A stretch of 64,000 nucleotides of DNA from Xanthomonas sontii (GTDB lineage: Bacteria > Pseudomonadota > Gammaproteobacteria > Xanthomonadales > Xanthomonadaceae), in assembly GCF_040529055.1 (NCBI RefSeq), contig NZ_CP132342.1:2478001-2542000 (forward strand). The letters run 5' to 3'. The notes beneath the pieces are model-generated. The model was not told the origin of the DNA. It made no database searches and worked only from the letters and a program-made list of their open reading frames with translations. Position numbers and translations under genes: made by a program. Below are positions 10,270-18,671 of this stretch, piece after piece (the stretch's first letter is position 1; the number at the start of each line of letters is the position of its first letter).

Positions 10270-10953
10270 TCAGCGCAACGCCTTGATCGTCAGGTCCAGC
10301 GCGTCCTGGCCGTTCTCGCGCTGCAGGATGCGCACCGGCACCGGCATGTCCGGCACGATCCAGGCGATGATTTCCTTGGAGCCGTCGGTGCGGCTGACCT
10401 TGGTCGCCTGCTCGGTCTTGCCGTTGACGGTGACCGCTTCCTTGCCGGCGACGCGGTAGGTCATCGGCTTGGCGCGGCCCTCGTCGACCATGCGGTAGCT
10501 CGGGGTCTTGCCGGCGTTGACGTCGCGCGCGATCGCCAGGTTGATCAGCAGCGCGTCCATGTCGCCCGGCTGCAGCTTCACCGGGCCGCGGCGGTCGGCC
10601 TTGAGGTCGCCGCCCCAGGTCGCCTGGCCGGTGCTCCAGTCGTAGTTGGCGGTCACCGCCTTCTTCTTGATCAGGAACACCGAGCGGTCGTCGCTGCTGA
10701 GCGGACGCAGCTGCCCGCCCTTTTCCTCGAACACGGTGCTCTGGCTGAGGTCGGCGACCTGGTTCTTGATCGCCAGGCTGTAGCGCCAGCGGTCGGCGCC
10801 TTGCTTGGCCAGGGTCATCACGCCGTTGGCCTGCATGCCCATGTAGCTGGCCTGGTAGTCCGCGGTGAACGGCTCCAGGGCCAGGGCGGGCAGGCTCGCC
10901 GTGGCCAGCAGGGCGGCGGCGAGGGCGGTCAGCGGGCGGGCGATGCGGGTCAT
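10270..10953 (-). CDS. DUF3108 periplasmic protein (copy 2)
   Basis: A 227-aa protein with a signal peptide (TALAAALLATASLPALA) and a DUF3108 domain, a beta-rich fold of unknown function found in many proteobacteria. The ATG at 10951-10953 follows AAGGAG. It is a clear paralogue of the protein just upstream: both share the pattern F-x-ADY/ATYDA, STVF, W-x-GDLK-DR, LQPGD, LLINL and PVRILQRE-x-G. Only 2 bases separate the two genes, so they are co-transcribed. Envelope location is inferred from the signal peptide. Confidence 0.85.
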   Translation of the reverse strand: MTRIARPLTALAAALLATASLPALALEPFTADYQASYMGMQANGVMTLAKQGADRWRYSLAIKNQVADLSQSTVFEEKGGQLRPLSSDDRSVFLIKKKAVTANYDWSTGQATWGGDLKADRRGPVKLQPGDMDALLINLAIARDVNAGKTPSYRMVDEGRAKPMTYRVAGKEAVTVNGKTEQATKVSRTDGSKEIIAWIVPDMPVPVRILQRENGQDALDLTIKALR

Positions 10954-10955
10954 GG

Positions 10956-11810
10956 TCAGGCTCCTTGGTATTCGGTCAGGCGCAGGTCGATGCGGTCTTC
11001 GCCGTCCTCGCGCTGCAGGATGCGCACCGGCGTCGGCACGCCGTTGGCGATCCACAGGATGGTCTCATTGCGGCCGCCATTGGTGCGCGACACCCGCAAT
11101 GCGTCGTAGCTGATGTCGCCGACCTGCACGGTCTCGGTCTGGTCGGCGGCGCGGTACACATGTTCGCGTACCCGGCCGACGTCGACGAAGCGGTAGGTCA
11201 TGGTCTTGCCGGGCTGCGCGTCGCGCATCAGCGAGAGGTTGAGCAGCAGCGCGCTCTGGTCGCCGGGCTGCAGCGGGATCGGCGCCTGCCGGTCCTTCTT
11301 CAGGTCGCCGTCCCAGCGCGCCACGCCCTGTTTCCAGTCGTACACGCCGGTGACCTTCTTGCCGAAGAACACCGCCTTCTTGACCGTGCTCTGGCTTTGC
11401 GGGACGTAGCGGCCGTCCTGCACGGTGAACACCGTGCTCTGCTCGATGTTCAGGCCGAGGATGCTGGCGAAGCCGCTGCGGCCATGCACGCCCAGGTCGA
11501 CCCGCCACTGGTCGCCGCCGGTATGCACCACGTCCATGCGCGCGTCGCCGGCCGGCTTGCCCTTGTACAGGGCATCGTAGGTGGCGACGAAGGGCTGCAG
11601 CGGCGGCGGCGTCCAGGCCTCCGCCGGCAGCGCCGGCGCCGCGGCAGGTGCAGGTGCAGGTGCGCCGGTGGCGGGCGCGGTCGGGGCGGGGGCGGTCTGC
11701 GGCGCCGGCTGCGCGGCGGGCGCCGGCGCGACCTGCGCAGCGACGATGGGCGCCAGCAGGCCGAGGCCGGACGCGACGAGGAAGGCGAACGGACGCGGAG
11801 CGAGCTTCAT
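10956..11810 (-). CDS. DUF3108 periplasmic protein with Ala/Pro linker (copy 1)
   Basis: A 284-aa protein with a signal peptide (residues 1-25) followed by a 40-residue Ala/Pro-rich linker and then a DUF3108 domain from about residue 72 to the end. It is the first of two tandem paralogues; the linker is what mainly distinguishes it. The linker could span peptidoglycan or hold the domain away from a membrane; that is inference. It sits downstream of purN with a 67-base gap. Function unknown. Confidence 0.85.
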   Translation of the reverse strand: MKLAPRPFAFLVASGLGLLAPIVAAQVAPAPAAQPAPQTAPAPTAPATGAPAPAPAAAPALPAEAWTPPPLQPFVATYDALYKGKPAGDARMDVVHTGGDQWRVDLGVHGRSGFASILGLNIEQSTVFTVQDGRYVPQSQSTVKKAVFFGKKVTGVYDWKQGVARWDGDLKKDRQAPIPLQPGDQSALLLNLSLMRDAQPGKTMTYRFVDVGRVREHVYRAADQTETVQVGDISYDALRVSRTNGGRNETILWIANGVPTPVRILQREDGEDRIDLRLTEYQGA

Positions 11811-11877
11811 GGGATCGGCTGGCGTGAGCGGGAGGGAAGAGGGGGAGGGAGGAGCCGCGGAAGGTGCGGCAGCGCAT

Positions 11878-12531
11878 TCAGGGAAGCAGCACGTCGTCGC
11901 AATCTAGGCGCAGCGGACTAAACCGGCACTGACCGTCCAGCCAGACCTTGCCGTCCCGTTCAGACAGGCGGCCCGCCACGGCCAGCCGCAGCACCGCGCA
12001 CAGCAGCCGGTGTTCGCGCGGCAGCAGGCGCTGCGCCAGGTCGTCGGGACCGTCGCCGGGCTGCACCGGCACCCGCACCTGCGCGATCACCGCGCCGGCG
12101 TCCAGTTCCGGCACCACGAAATGCACGCTGGCGCCGTGTTCGGCGTCGCCGGCCGCCAAGGCCTGGGCATGGGTGTGCAGGCCGCGGTACTTGGGCAGCA
12201 GCGAGGGGTGGATGTTGAGTAGGCGCCCGCCGAAGCGCTGCACGAAGCTGGCGCCGAGAATGCGCATGTAGCCGGCGCAGACCACCCAGTCCGGCCGTGC
12301 CGCGGCGACCGCGTCGCCCAGCGCCTGCTCGAAGGCGACGCGATCGGGGAAGTCCTTGGGCCGCGCCGACCAGCGCCGGTCCGGCGCCACCATCGCCAGC
12401 GCCGGCGCCTCCGGACGATCGCCGAACACGCCGACCACCTCGGCATCGAGGGTGCCGGCGGCGATCGCGGCGAGGATGGCCTGCAGGTTGGAGCCGCGCC
12501 CGGAGGCGAGGACAGCGAGGCGAAGCGTCAT
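11878..12531 (-). CDS. purN: Phosphoribosylglycinamide formyltransferase
   Basis: A 217-aa GAR transformylase. It has the nucleotide-binding start LAVLASGRGSNLQAIL and the catalytic segment LLNIHPSLLPKYRG with the conserved Asn and His; an aspartate in PELDAGAVI completes the set. It transfers a formyl group from 10-formyl-THF in purine synthesis step 3. The ATG overlaps the stop of the upstream membrane protein by ATGA. purM (step 5) lies 1.1 kb upstream on the same strand, so the classical purM-purN operon is kept but split by two membrane-protein genes. Confidence 0.95.
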   Translation of the reverse strand: MTLRLAVLASGRGSNLQAILAAIAAGTLDAEVVGVFGDRPEAPALAMVAPDRRWSARPKDFPDRVAFEQALGDAVAAARPDWVVCAGYMRILGASFVQRFGGRLLNIHPSLLPKYRGLHTHAQALAAGDAEHGASVHFVVPELDAGAVIAQVRVPVQPGDGPDDLAQRLLPREHRLLCAVLRLAVAGRLSERDGKVWLDGQCRFSPLRLDCDDVLLP

Positions 12532-12974
12532 CGGACAGGATTCCGGAACAGGGCGTCCACCGCGGGGCGTTGCAGCGTCAGCAAGGTGGCGATGCCCAGC
12601 GCGGTGCCCAGCGGGAAGCCGAAGCAGGTGATCACGGCGCCGGCGTAGCACAGCCCCAACTGGCGGCGGTGGCGCAAGGCGCGCGCAACCAGCACCTTGA
12701 GCAGCAGCGCGAGCAGGCCGAAGCCGAGCAGGATCGACAGCATCACGATCGCAATGACGCCGCTCTGCGCCTGGTCCGGGCTCTGGCCGACGGCGTTGAG
12801 CTGCGCCTCCTCGTGCACGCCGTAGGCCAGCAAAGCGCCCACCAGCAGCACCACGACGACCTGCAGCCCCGCCATGACGGCATACAGCGTCGCCAGGGTG
12901 TTCAGGTCGGAGGTGGCACGCACCACATCGGCGGCATGGCCGCCGGGGGCGGGAAGAGGCGGTGGCAGCGACAT
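12528..12974 (-). CDS. Small multi-pass membrane protein
   Basis: A 148-aa protein with three to four hydrophobic helices (about residues 28-50, 70-90 and 103-128) and a Pro-rich N-terminus. I do not recognise a family. It sits between a YjdF-like membrane protein and purN, overlapping purN by ATGA, so it is translated with the purine genes though nothing in it suggests a purine role. The start at 12972-12974 gives a compact protein; the frame is open further upstream but lies over another gene. Confidence 0.72.
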   Translation of the reverse strand: MSLPPPLPAPGGHAADVVRATSDLNTLATLYAVMAGLQVVVVLLVGALLAYGVHEEAQLNAVGQSPDQAQSGVIAIVMLSILLGFGLLALLLKVLVARALRHRRQLGLCYAGAVITCFGFPLGTALGIATLLTLQRPAVDALFRNPVR

Positions 12975-12982
12975 CGTCGGTC

Positions 12983-13612
12983 TCAGCGCGGGGTGGAGGG
13001 AAGCGGGCGCGGGGTGCGCCGCCACGGCCAGGCGCTGGCGCAGCCCAGCGTGGCCAGCAGCATGTCCATGTGCGCATCCCAGGGATCGCCCTGCTGGCCG
13101 TTGTAGGACTCGGCCTGCTCCGGCGACAGCAGTAGCGCGATCAGCCATTCCAGCCATTCGTAGACCAGGCTGACGCACATGATCGCCATCGTCGCCAAAA
13201 CGAAGGCCTGCCGCGCCGACAGCGCCGGCCAGCGCTGGCGCGCGTGATCGCGCAGTGCCGGCGCGAAGCACGCCCCGAACAGCAGGTGGATCAGCCGGTC
13301 GGTGTGATTGCGCTGCCAGCCGAACGCCGCGCTCGGCGACCAGCCACCGGTCAGCGCGCGCAGCCACTGGTCGTAGGGCACATTGGAGTAGAGCCAGTGC
13401 GCGGCGACGTTGTGCACGCTGATGAAGAGGCAGATGGCGGCGAAGTGGCCGGTGCGCAGCGGCCAGCGCCGGTCGTGCCAGACCAGCCAGACCAGGCCCA
13501 GCACTGCCAGGGAGCTGTGCATGGCCTGTTCCGCCGGCCACAGCGGCCGCAGCCAGCTGGTGGCGAACACCGCCAGCGCCAGCGTCAGCCAGGCGCGCTT
13601 GGCCGCCGCCAT
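12983..13612 (-). CDS. DUF2238/YjdF-family inner membrane protein
   Basis: A 209-aa protein with five or six hydrophobic helices. The segment YNGQQGDPWDAHMDMLLATLG near the C-terminus is the conserved acidic loop of DUF2238 (YjdF-like) proteins, and HTDRLIHLLFG and YEWLEW are further family features. No activity is established for the family as far as I know. It starts 6 bases after purM ends and is followed within 9 bases by another membrane protein, so it is part of the purM-purN transcription unit. Confidence 0.82.
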   Translation of the reverse strand: MAAAKRAWLTLALAVFATSWLRPLWPAEQAMHSSLAVLGLVWLVWHDRRWPLRTGHFAAICLFISVHNVAAHWLYSNVPYDQWLRALTGGWSPSAAFGWQRNHTDRLIHLLFGACFAPALRDHARQRWPALSARQAFVLATMAIMCVSLVYEWLEWLIALLLSPEQAESYNGQQGDPWDAHMDMLLATLGCASAWPWRRTPRPLPSTPR

Positions 13613-13617
13613 GCGGC

Positions 13618-14676
13618 TCAGCCGATGTGCACGCGTTCGCCGGCGTCCGCGGCGGCCACCACCGCGCCGATCTGCCAGTGCGCCAGGCCCAGGGTGTCCA
13701 GGCTGCGCTCCAGCGCGGCCACCTGCTCCGGCGCGGCGACCAGCACGAAACCGATGCCGCAGTTGAAGGTGCGCCACATCTCGCTGTCGGCCACCGCGCC
13801 TTCGCGCTGCAGCCACTCGAACACCGGCGGCAGGGTCCAGGCACTGGCGCGGATGTCCAGGCCCAGGCCGTCCGGGATGACGCGGATGATGTTCTCGGTC
13901 AGGCCGCCGCCGGTGATGTGCGCCATGGCATGGATGGCTTCGCCCTGTTCGCGCAGCAGCGACAGGATCGGCTTGACGTACAGCGCGGTCGGCGCCATCA
14001 GCGCGTCGGCCAGGGCCACGCCGCCGACCTGCAGGTCGGCCGGGCGCCCGGCGCGGTCGTAGATGCGGCGGATCAGCGAGTAGCCGTTGGAATGCGGGCC
14101 GGAGGAGGCGATGCCGATCAGCACGTCGTCCTGGCGCACCCGGGCGCCGTCGAGCAGCTGCGACTTCTCCACCGCGCCGACGGTGAAGCCGGCCAGGTCG
14201 TACTCGCCCGGCGGGTACATGTCGGGCATTTCCGCGGTCTCGCCGCCGATCAGCGCGCAGCCGGCCAGTTCGCAGCCGCGGGCGATGCCGCCGACCACCG
14301 CCACGGTGGTCTCCACGTCGAGCTTGCCGGTGGCGAAGTAGTCCAGAAAGAACAGCGGCTCGGCGCCCTGCACCAGCACGTCGTTGACGCACATGCCGAC
14401 CAGGTCGATGCCGATGGTGTCGTGGCGGCCGAGCTGCTGCGCCAGCTTCAGCTTGGTGCCGACGCCGTCGGTGCCGGACACCAGGACCGGCTCGCGGTAC
14501 TTGCCGGACAGGTCGAACAGCGCGCCGAAGCCGCCCAGCCCGCCCATCACTTCGGGGCGGAAACTGCGCTTGACCAGGGGCTTGATGCGTTCGACGACGG
14601 CGTTGCCGGCATCGATGTCGACGCCGGCGTCGCGGTAGGTCAACGGGGCGGCGGCGGGGGGCTGGGAAGTGGTCAC
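13618..14676 (-). CDS. purM: Phosphoribosylformylglycinamidine cyclo-ligase
   Basis: A 352-aa AIR synthetase, cytoplasmic, ATP-dependent, closing the imidazole ring in purine synthesis. Family features include [25 protein letters not shown] and [10 protein letters not shown]. The start is uncertain: I used GTG at 14674-14676; a TTG at about 14643 (before TYRDAGVDI) is a second candidate that fits many homologues, and the open frame extends to 14889. No strong ribosome site is seen at either. It leads a four-gene minus-strand unit ending with purN and diverges from the DUF2066 gene. Confidence 0.93.
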   Translation of the reverse strand: MTTSQPPAAAPLTYRDAGVDIDAGNAVVERIKPLVKRSFRPEVMGGLGGFGALFDLSGKYREPVLVSGTDGVGTKLKLAQQLGRHDTIGIDLVGMCVNDVLVQGAEPLFFLDYFATGKLDVETTVAVVGGIARGCELAGCALIGGETAEMPDMYPPGEYDLAGFTVGAVEKSQLLDGARVRQDDVLIGIASSGPHSNGYSLIRRIYDRAGRPADLQVGGVALADALMAPTALYVKPILSLLREQGEAIHAMAHITGGGLTENIIRVIPDGLGLDIRASAWTLPPVFEWLQREGAVADSEMWRTFNCGIGFVLVAAPEQVAALERSLDTLGLAHWQIGAVVAAADAGERVHIG

Positions 14677-14782
14677 GGGCGGCGGGGTCGGCGGAAAGGC
14701 GGCGATTTTAACAGGCCGCATTGGCGCTAGGCCCGCATTCGGGCAACAATTCGCCCCGGATACGCCGAGTACTGGACCCTTC

Positions 14783-15886
14783 ATGCGCCGCAGCCTTGCC
14801 TTCCTCCTGTCTTTCGCGCTGTGCCTGCCCGCCGCGACCGCCCTGGCCCAGGCCGAGCTGCGCACCGAGGGCGACGTGGCCGGCGCCACCGGCCCCTACG
14901 ATGCCGAGGTGCCGGTCAACAGCCAGAGCGAGGCCGACCGCAACGGTGCCCTGTCCCGCGCGCTCGGCGCGGTGCTGGGCAAGATCTCCGGCGACAAGGG
15001 GGTGATGTCGCGGCCCGGGGTGACCCAGGCGCTGCGCAACGCCAAGAATCTGGTCGATACCTTCGACTACCGCCAGGACCAGGGCACCTCGCCGAGCGGC
15101 GCGCCGACCTTCCGCACCATCCTGGTGGCGCGCTTCCGCCCGCAGGACGTGGACGGCCTGGCCGCGGCGCTGGGGCTGCCGGTGTGGCCGCAGCCGCGGC
15201 CCAAGCCGGTGGTGTGGCTGGCCATCGACGACGGCAGCGGCCCGCGCCTGGTCGGCGTGCAGCAGTCCAACGCCGCGCGCAGCCTGCTCGACCGCGCGAT
15301 CGAGCGTGGCTTCCGCCTCGGCCTGCCGACCGGCAACGCCGCCGAGCAGGCCCTGGCCGGCGCGATCTGGCGCCAGGACACCGCGGCGGTGGCCAGCGCC
15401 TCGTCGCGCTACAGCCCGCCGATGCAACTGATCGGCAAGCTGTACCGCGGCAAGGCCGGCGGCTGGACCGCGGACTGGACCTTCGTCGATAGCGGCAAGG
15501 TGCTGTCGACCTGGTCGTCCAGCGACGCCGACGCGCGCCGCGCCATGGCCAGCGGTGCCGACGGCGCCGCCGACGCCCTGGTCAAGCGTTATGCCAAGGC
15601 GGTCAGCGCCGGCCCGGCCGGGATCTACCGGGTGGTGATCACCGGCATCCGCAGCGCCGACGATTACCTGCGCGCCTCCGCCGCGCTGCAGAACGCCTCG
15701 GTGGTGCGGCGCATCGTGCCGGTCCGCGCCGACGGCGACCGCCTGGAGCTGGATCTGGACCTGCTCAGCGGCGTGTCCGGTCTGAACCGCATGCTCGGCC
15801 CGGACGGCGCGCTGCAGCCGGTGGTCGCGCCGGTCGAGGGTCCGGTGATCCTCAACAGCGAGCCGACGGAGTACCGCCTGAAATGA
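14783..15886 (+). CDS. DUF2066 periplasmic protein
   Basis: A 367-aa protein with a signal peptide ([21 protein letters not shown]) and a DUF2066 domain: [21 protein letters not shown] near residues 35-56 is typical. The C-terminal half resembles a repeat of periplasmic binding modules. Function is not established. It diverges from purM (106 bases between starts) and is coupled by ATGA to the permease gene and then hda, an arrangement seen around hda in other gammaproteobacteria. Confidence 0.85.
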   Translation: MRRSLAFLLSFALCLPAATALAQAELRTEGDVAGATGPYDAEVPVNSQSEADRNGALSRALGAVLGKISGDKGVMSRPGVTQALRNAKNLVDTFDYRQDQGTSPSGAPTFRTILVARFRPQDVDGLAAALGLPVWPQPRPKPVVWLAIDDGSGPRLVGVQQSNAARSLLDRAIERGFRLGLPTGNAAEQALAGAIWRQDTAAVASASSRYSPPMQLIGKLYRGKAGGWTADWTFVDSGKVLSTWSSSDADARRAMASGADGAADALVKRYAKAVSAGPAGIYRVVITGIRSADDYLRASAALQNASVVRRIVPVRADGDRLELDLDLLSGVSGLNRMLGPDGALQPVVAPVEGPVILNSEPTEYRLK

Positions 15887-17052
15887 CGTTGTCGCCCGAA
15901 GCCGAGATCGCGCTGTTTCTGCGCCGCCTGAAATGGACGGCGGTGATCGTCGGCGTGCTGTGGGTGGTGTGGCTGCTGGCGCCGATCCTGACCCCGTTCG
16001 TGCTGGCGCTGCTGCTCGGCTGGCTCGGCGACCCGTTGGTGGACCGCCTGGAGCGCGCCGGGCGCTCGCGCAACATGGCGGTGACCCTGGTGTTCGTGCT
16101 GATGGTGTTGCTGCTGGTGCTGGCGCTGGTGATCCTGGTGCCGATGCTGGAGCGGCAGATCGTCACCTTCATCGACGTGCTGCCGCAGGCGCGCGACTGG
16201 TTCATCGGCACCGCGATCCCGTGGGCCGAGCAGAAGACCGGGCTGGAGCTGATGGGCTGGCTGGATCCGGAGCGGCTGATCGACTGGATCCGCGGGCACT
16301 GGCAGCAGGCCGGCGGCGTCGCCGCGACCTTCTTCGGCTACCTGTCGCGCTCGGGCTTCGCGATGGTGACCTGGGTGGTCAACCTGGTGCTGCTGCCGAT
16401 CCTGACCTTCTACTTCCTGCGCGACTGGGACCTGCTGGTCGCGCGCGTGGCCGCCACCATCCCGCGCAACCACGTCGGCACCATCACCCGCCTGGCGCAG
16501 CAGTCCAACGAGGTGCTGGGCGCGTTCATCCGCGGCCAGTTCCTGGTGATGCTGGCGCTGGGCGTGATCTACGCCGGCGGCCTGACCCTGGTTGGTCTCA
16601 AGCTCGGCCTGTTGATCGGCATCGTCGCCGGCCTGATCAGCTTCATCCCGTACCTGGGCGCGACCACCGGCATCCTGCTGGCGGTGCTGGCCGCACTGGT
16701 GCAGGCCAAGGGCTTCGACCTGCAGTTGCTGATCCTGGTCGGCGTGGTGTTCACCGTCGGCCAGTTGTTGGAAAGCTACGTGCTGACCCCGCGCATCGTC
16801 GGCGACAAGATCGGCCTGCATCCGGTGGCGGTGATCTTCGCGGTGATGGCCGGCGGCCAGCTGTTCGGTTTCCTCGGCATGCTGCTGGCGCTGCCGGTGG
16901 CGGCGGTGGCCAACGTGCTGCTGCACTACCTGCACGAGCAGTACCGGCAGAGCGACCTGTACGCGGGCGAGAAGTCGGCGATCCTGCTGGATACGGTCAC
17001 CGAGCGCACCACCATCATCGAACTGCCGCCGCGCAGCCCCGACCAGCCGTGA
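15883..17052 (+). CDS. AI-2E family (PerM-like) membrane permease
   Basis: A 389-aa protein with about eight transmembrane helices, the AI-2E/PerM/TqsA fold. Conserved features include the cytoplasmic LLLGWLGDPLVDRLE segment and the late PYLGATTGILLAV and ESYVLTPRIVG motifs. Family members are proposed exporters of small molecules or ions; the substrate cannot be read from the sequence. It overlaps the DUF2066 gene before it (ATGA) and hda after it (GTGA), so all three are translated together. Confidence 0.88.
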   Translation: MTLSPEAEIALFLRRLKWTAVIVGVLWVVWLLAPILTPFVLALLLGWLGDPLVDRLERAGRSRNMAVTLVFVLMVLLLVLALVILVPMLERQIVTFIDVLPQARDWFIGTAIPWAEQKTGLELMGWLDPERLIDWIRGHWQQAGGVAATFFGYLSRSGFAMVTWVVNLVLLPILTFYFLRDWDLLVARVAATIPRNHVGTITRLAQQSNEVLGAFIRGQFLVMLALGVIYAGGLTLVGLKLGLLIGIVAGLISFIPYLGATTGILLAVLAALVQAKGFDLQLLILVGVVFTVGQLLESYVLTPRIVGDKIGLHPVAVIFAVMAGGQLFGFLGMLLALPVAAVANVLLHYLHEQYRQSDLYAGEKSAILLDTVTERTTIIELPPRSPDQP

Positions 17053-17768
17053 GCGTGCCGCAACTGCCGTTGGCCCTGCGCTATCCGCCGGAGCAACGCC
17101 TGGACCGCTATCTGGGCGCGCCGGACGGACTGCTGGCGCAGCTGCAGGCGGTCGCCGACGGCGCCGCCGACGACTGGGTGTACCTGTCCGGCCCCGCCGG
17201 CACCGGCAAGACCCACCTGGCCCTGGCGCTGTGCGCGGCCACCGAGCAGGCGGGGCGCAGCGCTGCCTACCTGCCGCTGCAGGCCGCCGCCGGCCGTCTG
17301 TGCGATGCGTTGGAAGCATTGGAGGGCCGCGATCTGGTCGCCCTCGACGGCCTGGAAGCGATCGCCGGGCAGCGCGAGGACGAAGTGGCGCTGTTCGATT
17401 TCCACAACCGTGCGCGCAGCGCCGGGGTGACCCTGCTGTACACCGCGCAGGCCATGCCCGACGGCCTGGCGCTCAGCCTGCCGGACCTGCGCTCGCGGCT
17501 GTCGCAGTGCACCCGCATCGCCCTGGCGCCGCTGGACGACGCCGGCCGCGCCGCGGTGCTGCGCGAACGCGCCCAGCGCCGCGGCCTGGTGCTGGAAGAC
17601 GCGGCGATCGACTGGCTGCTGACCCACGCCGGACGCGACCTGGCCGGCCTGATCGGCCTGCTGGAGCGCCTGGACCGCGAATCGCTGGCGGCGCAGCGGC
17701 GGGTGACGGTGCCGTTTTTGCGGAGGGTGGGAATCGGGAATGGGGAATCGGGAATGGGTAAAAGCTGA
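17049..17768 (+). CDS. hda: DnaA regulatory inactivator Hda
   Basis: A 239-aa AAA+ protein with P-loop GPAGTGKT at residues 48-55 and no C-terminal DnaA-type DNA-binding domain, as expected for Hda. With the sliding clamp it stimulates hydrolysis of DnaA-bound ATP and so limits initiation. The N-terminal QLPLALRYP is the clamp-binding segment. It starts at a GTG overlapping the permease stop. The last 12 residues (GIGNGESGMGKS) are encoded by a GGGAATC repeat, so the native C-terminus has been replaced or extended by repeat DNA. Confidence 0.93.
   Translation: MSVPQLPLALRYPPEQRLDRYLGAPDGLLAQLQAVADGAADDWVYLSGPAGTGKTHLALALCAATEQAGRSAAYLPLQAAAGRLCDALEALEGRDLVALDGLEAIAGQREDEVALFDFHNRARSAGVTLLYTAQAMPDGLALSLPDLRSRLSQCTRIALAPLDDAGRAAVLRERAQRRGLVLEDAAIDWLLTHAGRDLAGLIGLLERLDRESLAAQRRVTVPFLRRVGIGNGESGMGKS
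17729..17759. repeat. GGGAATCGGGAATG repeat at 3' end of hda
   Basis: About four consecutive units of GGGAAT followed by C or G, plus strand orientation. It is translated in frame as the last residues of Hda. The same unit occurs at many other places in the window. Confidence 0.85.
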
Positions 17769-17854
17769 AGCGCGAGGACTGGAGCAGTAAGTAGAAGCCA
17801 GAAGAACAAAAAGCAGCTTGCAATCGATGCACTGGTTGCCGCTGCAGACAAAGA

Positions 17855-17887
17855 TGGTTGCGGGGGCAGGATTTGAACCTACGACCT
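17855..17887 (-). other. 3' remnant of tRNA-fMet (candidate att site)
   Basis: Read on the minus strand, this 33-base segment is the T-arm, 3' acceptor strand (CCCCGCA), discriminator A and CCA end of initiator tRNA-fMet; the T-loop block GGTTCAAATCC is intact. The anticodon arm, D-arm and 5' acceptor strand (CGCGGGG) are absent: the bases after 17887 do not match a tRNA. A tRNA 3' end without the rest is the usual footprint of a site-specific integration at a tRNA gene. The translated plus strand gives the well-known spurious GAGFEPTT peptide. Confidence 0.7.
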
Positions 17888-17939
17888 ATGATGGGCGACG
17901 ACGTATGCCGTGGTTGAGGCTGCCGAAGCTCCCGGGAAA

Positions 17940-18671
17940 TCAACTTTTCCCGATTCCCGATTCCCGTTTCCCCATTCCCAGCCCCTCATCCAACTCCGCC
18001 AGCCGCTGCGGCGTCCCCACGTCGGTCCAGCGGCCAGGGTGGTGCAGGCCGTGCAGCTGGCCTCGTTCGGCCTGCGCACGCAGCAGCGGCACCACCGAGA
18101 AGCGGGGCGGCACGCCCGGCGCGGTCGGCGCCGGGGCGGCGATGGTCTGCCAGTCGCGCAGCAGGGCGGGGCGGTACATGCCGATGCCGGCGTAGGTCAG
18201 CAACCGGTCGCCGGCGTTGTGCACGCGCCCGTCGTCCTGCAGGGCGAAATCGCCGTGCGCCGCATAGGCCGGCGGATCCACCAGCACCAGCTGCGCCAGG
18301 CCCGGTGGCTCGGGCGCCAGCCGGGCGAAATCGAAGTCGGTCCAGATGTCGCCGTTGACCAGCAGGAACGGCGCCTCGCCGAGCAGCGGCAGCGCGTGCA
18401 GCATGCCGCCGCCGGTTTCCAGCGGCGTGGCGCCTTCGTAGGAATAGGCGATGCGCAGTCCGAACGCGCTGCCGTCGCCGAGCGTCTGCGGGAACTGTTC
18501 GGCCAGCCACGAGGTGTTGATCACCACCTCGCGCACCCCCAGCGCGGCGAGCTTGCGCAGGTGCCAGACGATCAGCGGCGTGCCGCCCACCGCCAGCAGC
18601 GGCTTGGGCGTGTGTGCGGTCAACGGACGCATGCGCTCGCCGAGGCCGGCGGCGAAGATCAGCGCCTTCAT
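17940..18671 (-). CDS. murU: N-acetylmuramate alpha-1-phosphate uridylyltransferase
   Basis: A 243-aa nucleotidyltransferase with the signature AAGLGERMRPLT at residues 7-18, PKPLL shortly after, and LVNGDIWTD for metal binding. Alone it would be called a mannose-1-phosphate guanylyltransferase-like protein; directly behind amgK it is best assigned as MurU, which makes UDP-MurNAc from MurNAc-1-phosphate in the peptidoglycan recycling bypass. The ATG overlaps the amgK stop (ATGA). The last residues (MGKRESGIGKS) come from a GGGAATC repeat, replacing the native C-terminus. Confidence 0.88.
   Translation of the reverse strand: MKALIFAAGLGERMRPLTAHTPKPLLAVGGTPLIVWHLRKLAALGVREVVINTSWLAEQFPQTLGDGSAFGLRIAYSYEGATPLETGGGMLHALPLLGEAPFLLVNGDIWTDFDFARLAPEPPGLAQLVLVDPPAYAAHGDFALQDDGRVHNAGDRLLTYAGIGMYRPALLRDWQTIAAPAPTAPGVPPRFSVVPLLRAQAERGQLHGLHHPGRWTDVGTPQRLAELDEGLGMGKRESGIGKS
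17947..17980. repeat. GGGAAT-type repeat at 3' end of murU
   Basis: Units CCCGATTCCCGATTCCCG then TTTCCCCATTCCC, minus orientation relative to the GGGAATCGGG unit. It encodes the C-terminal residues of MurU. About 190 bases separate it from the oppositely oriented copy in hda, with the tRNA-fMet remnant between. Confidence 0.8.

Noticed and set aside
17855..17935. A complete tRNA gene
   Set aside because: Only the 3' 33 bases match tRNA-fMet; anticodon, D-arm and 5' acceptor are missing.
17818..18195. Plus-strand ORF with MVAGAGFEPTTYD
   Set aside because: This peptide is the translated complement of a tRNA T-arm and is a known spurious call; the rest is antisense to murU.
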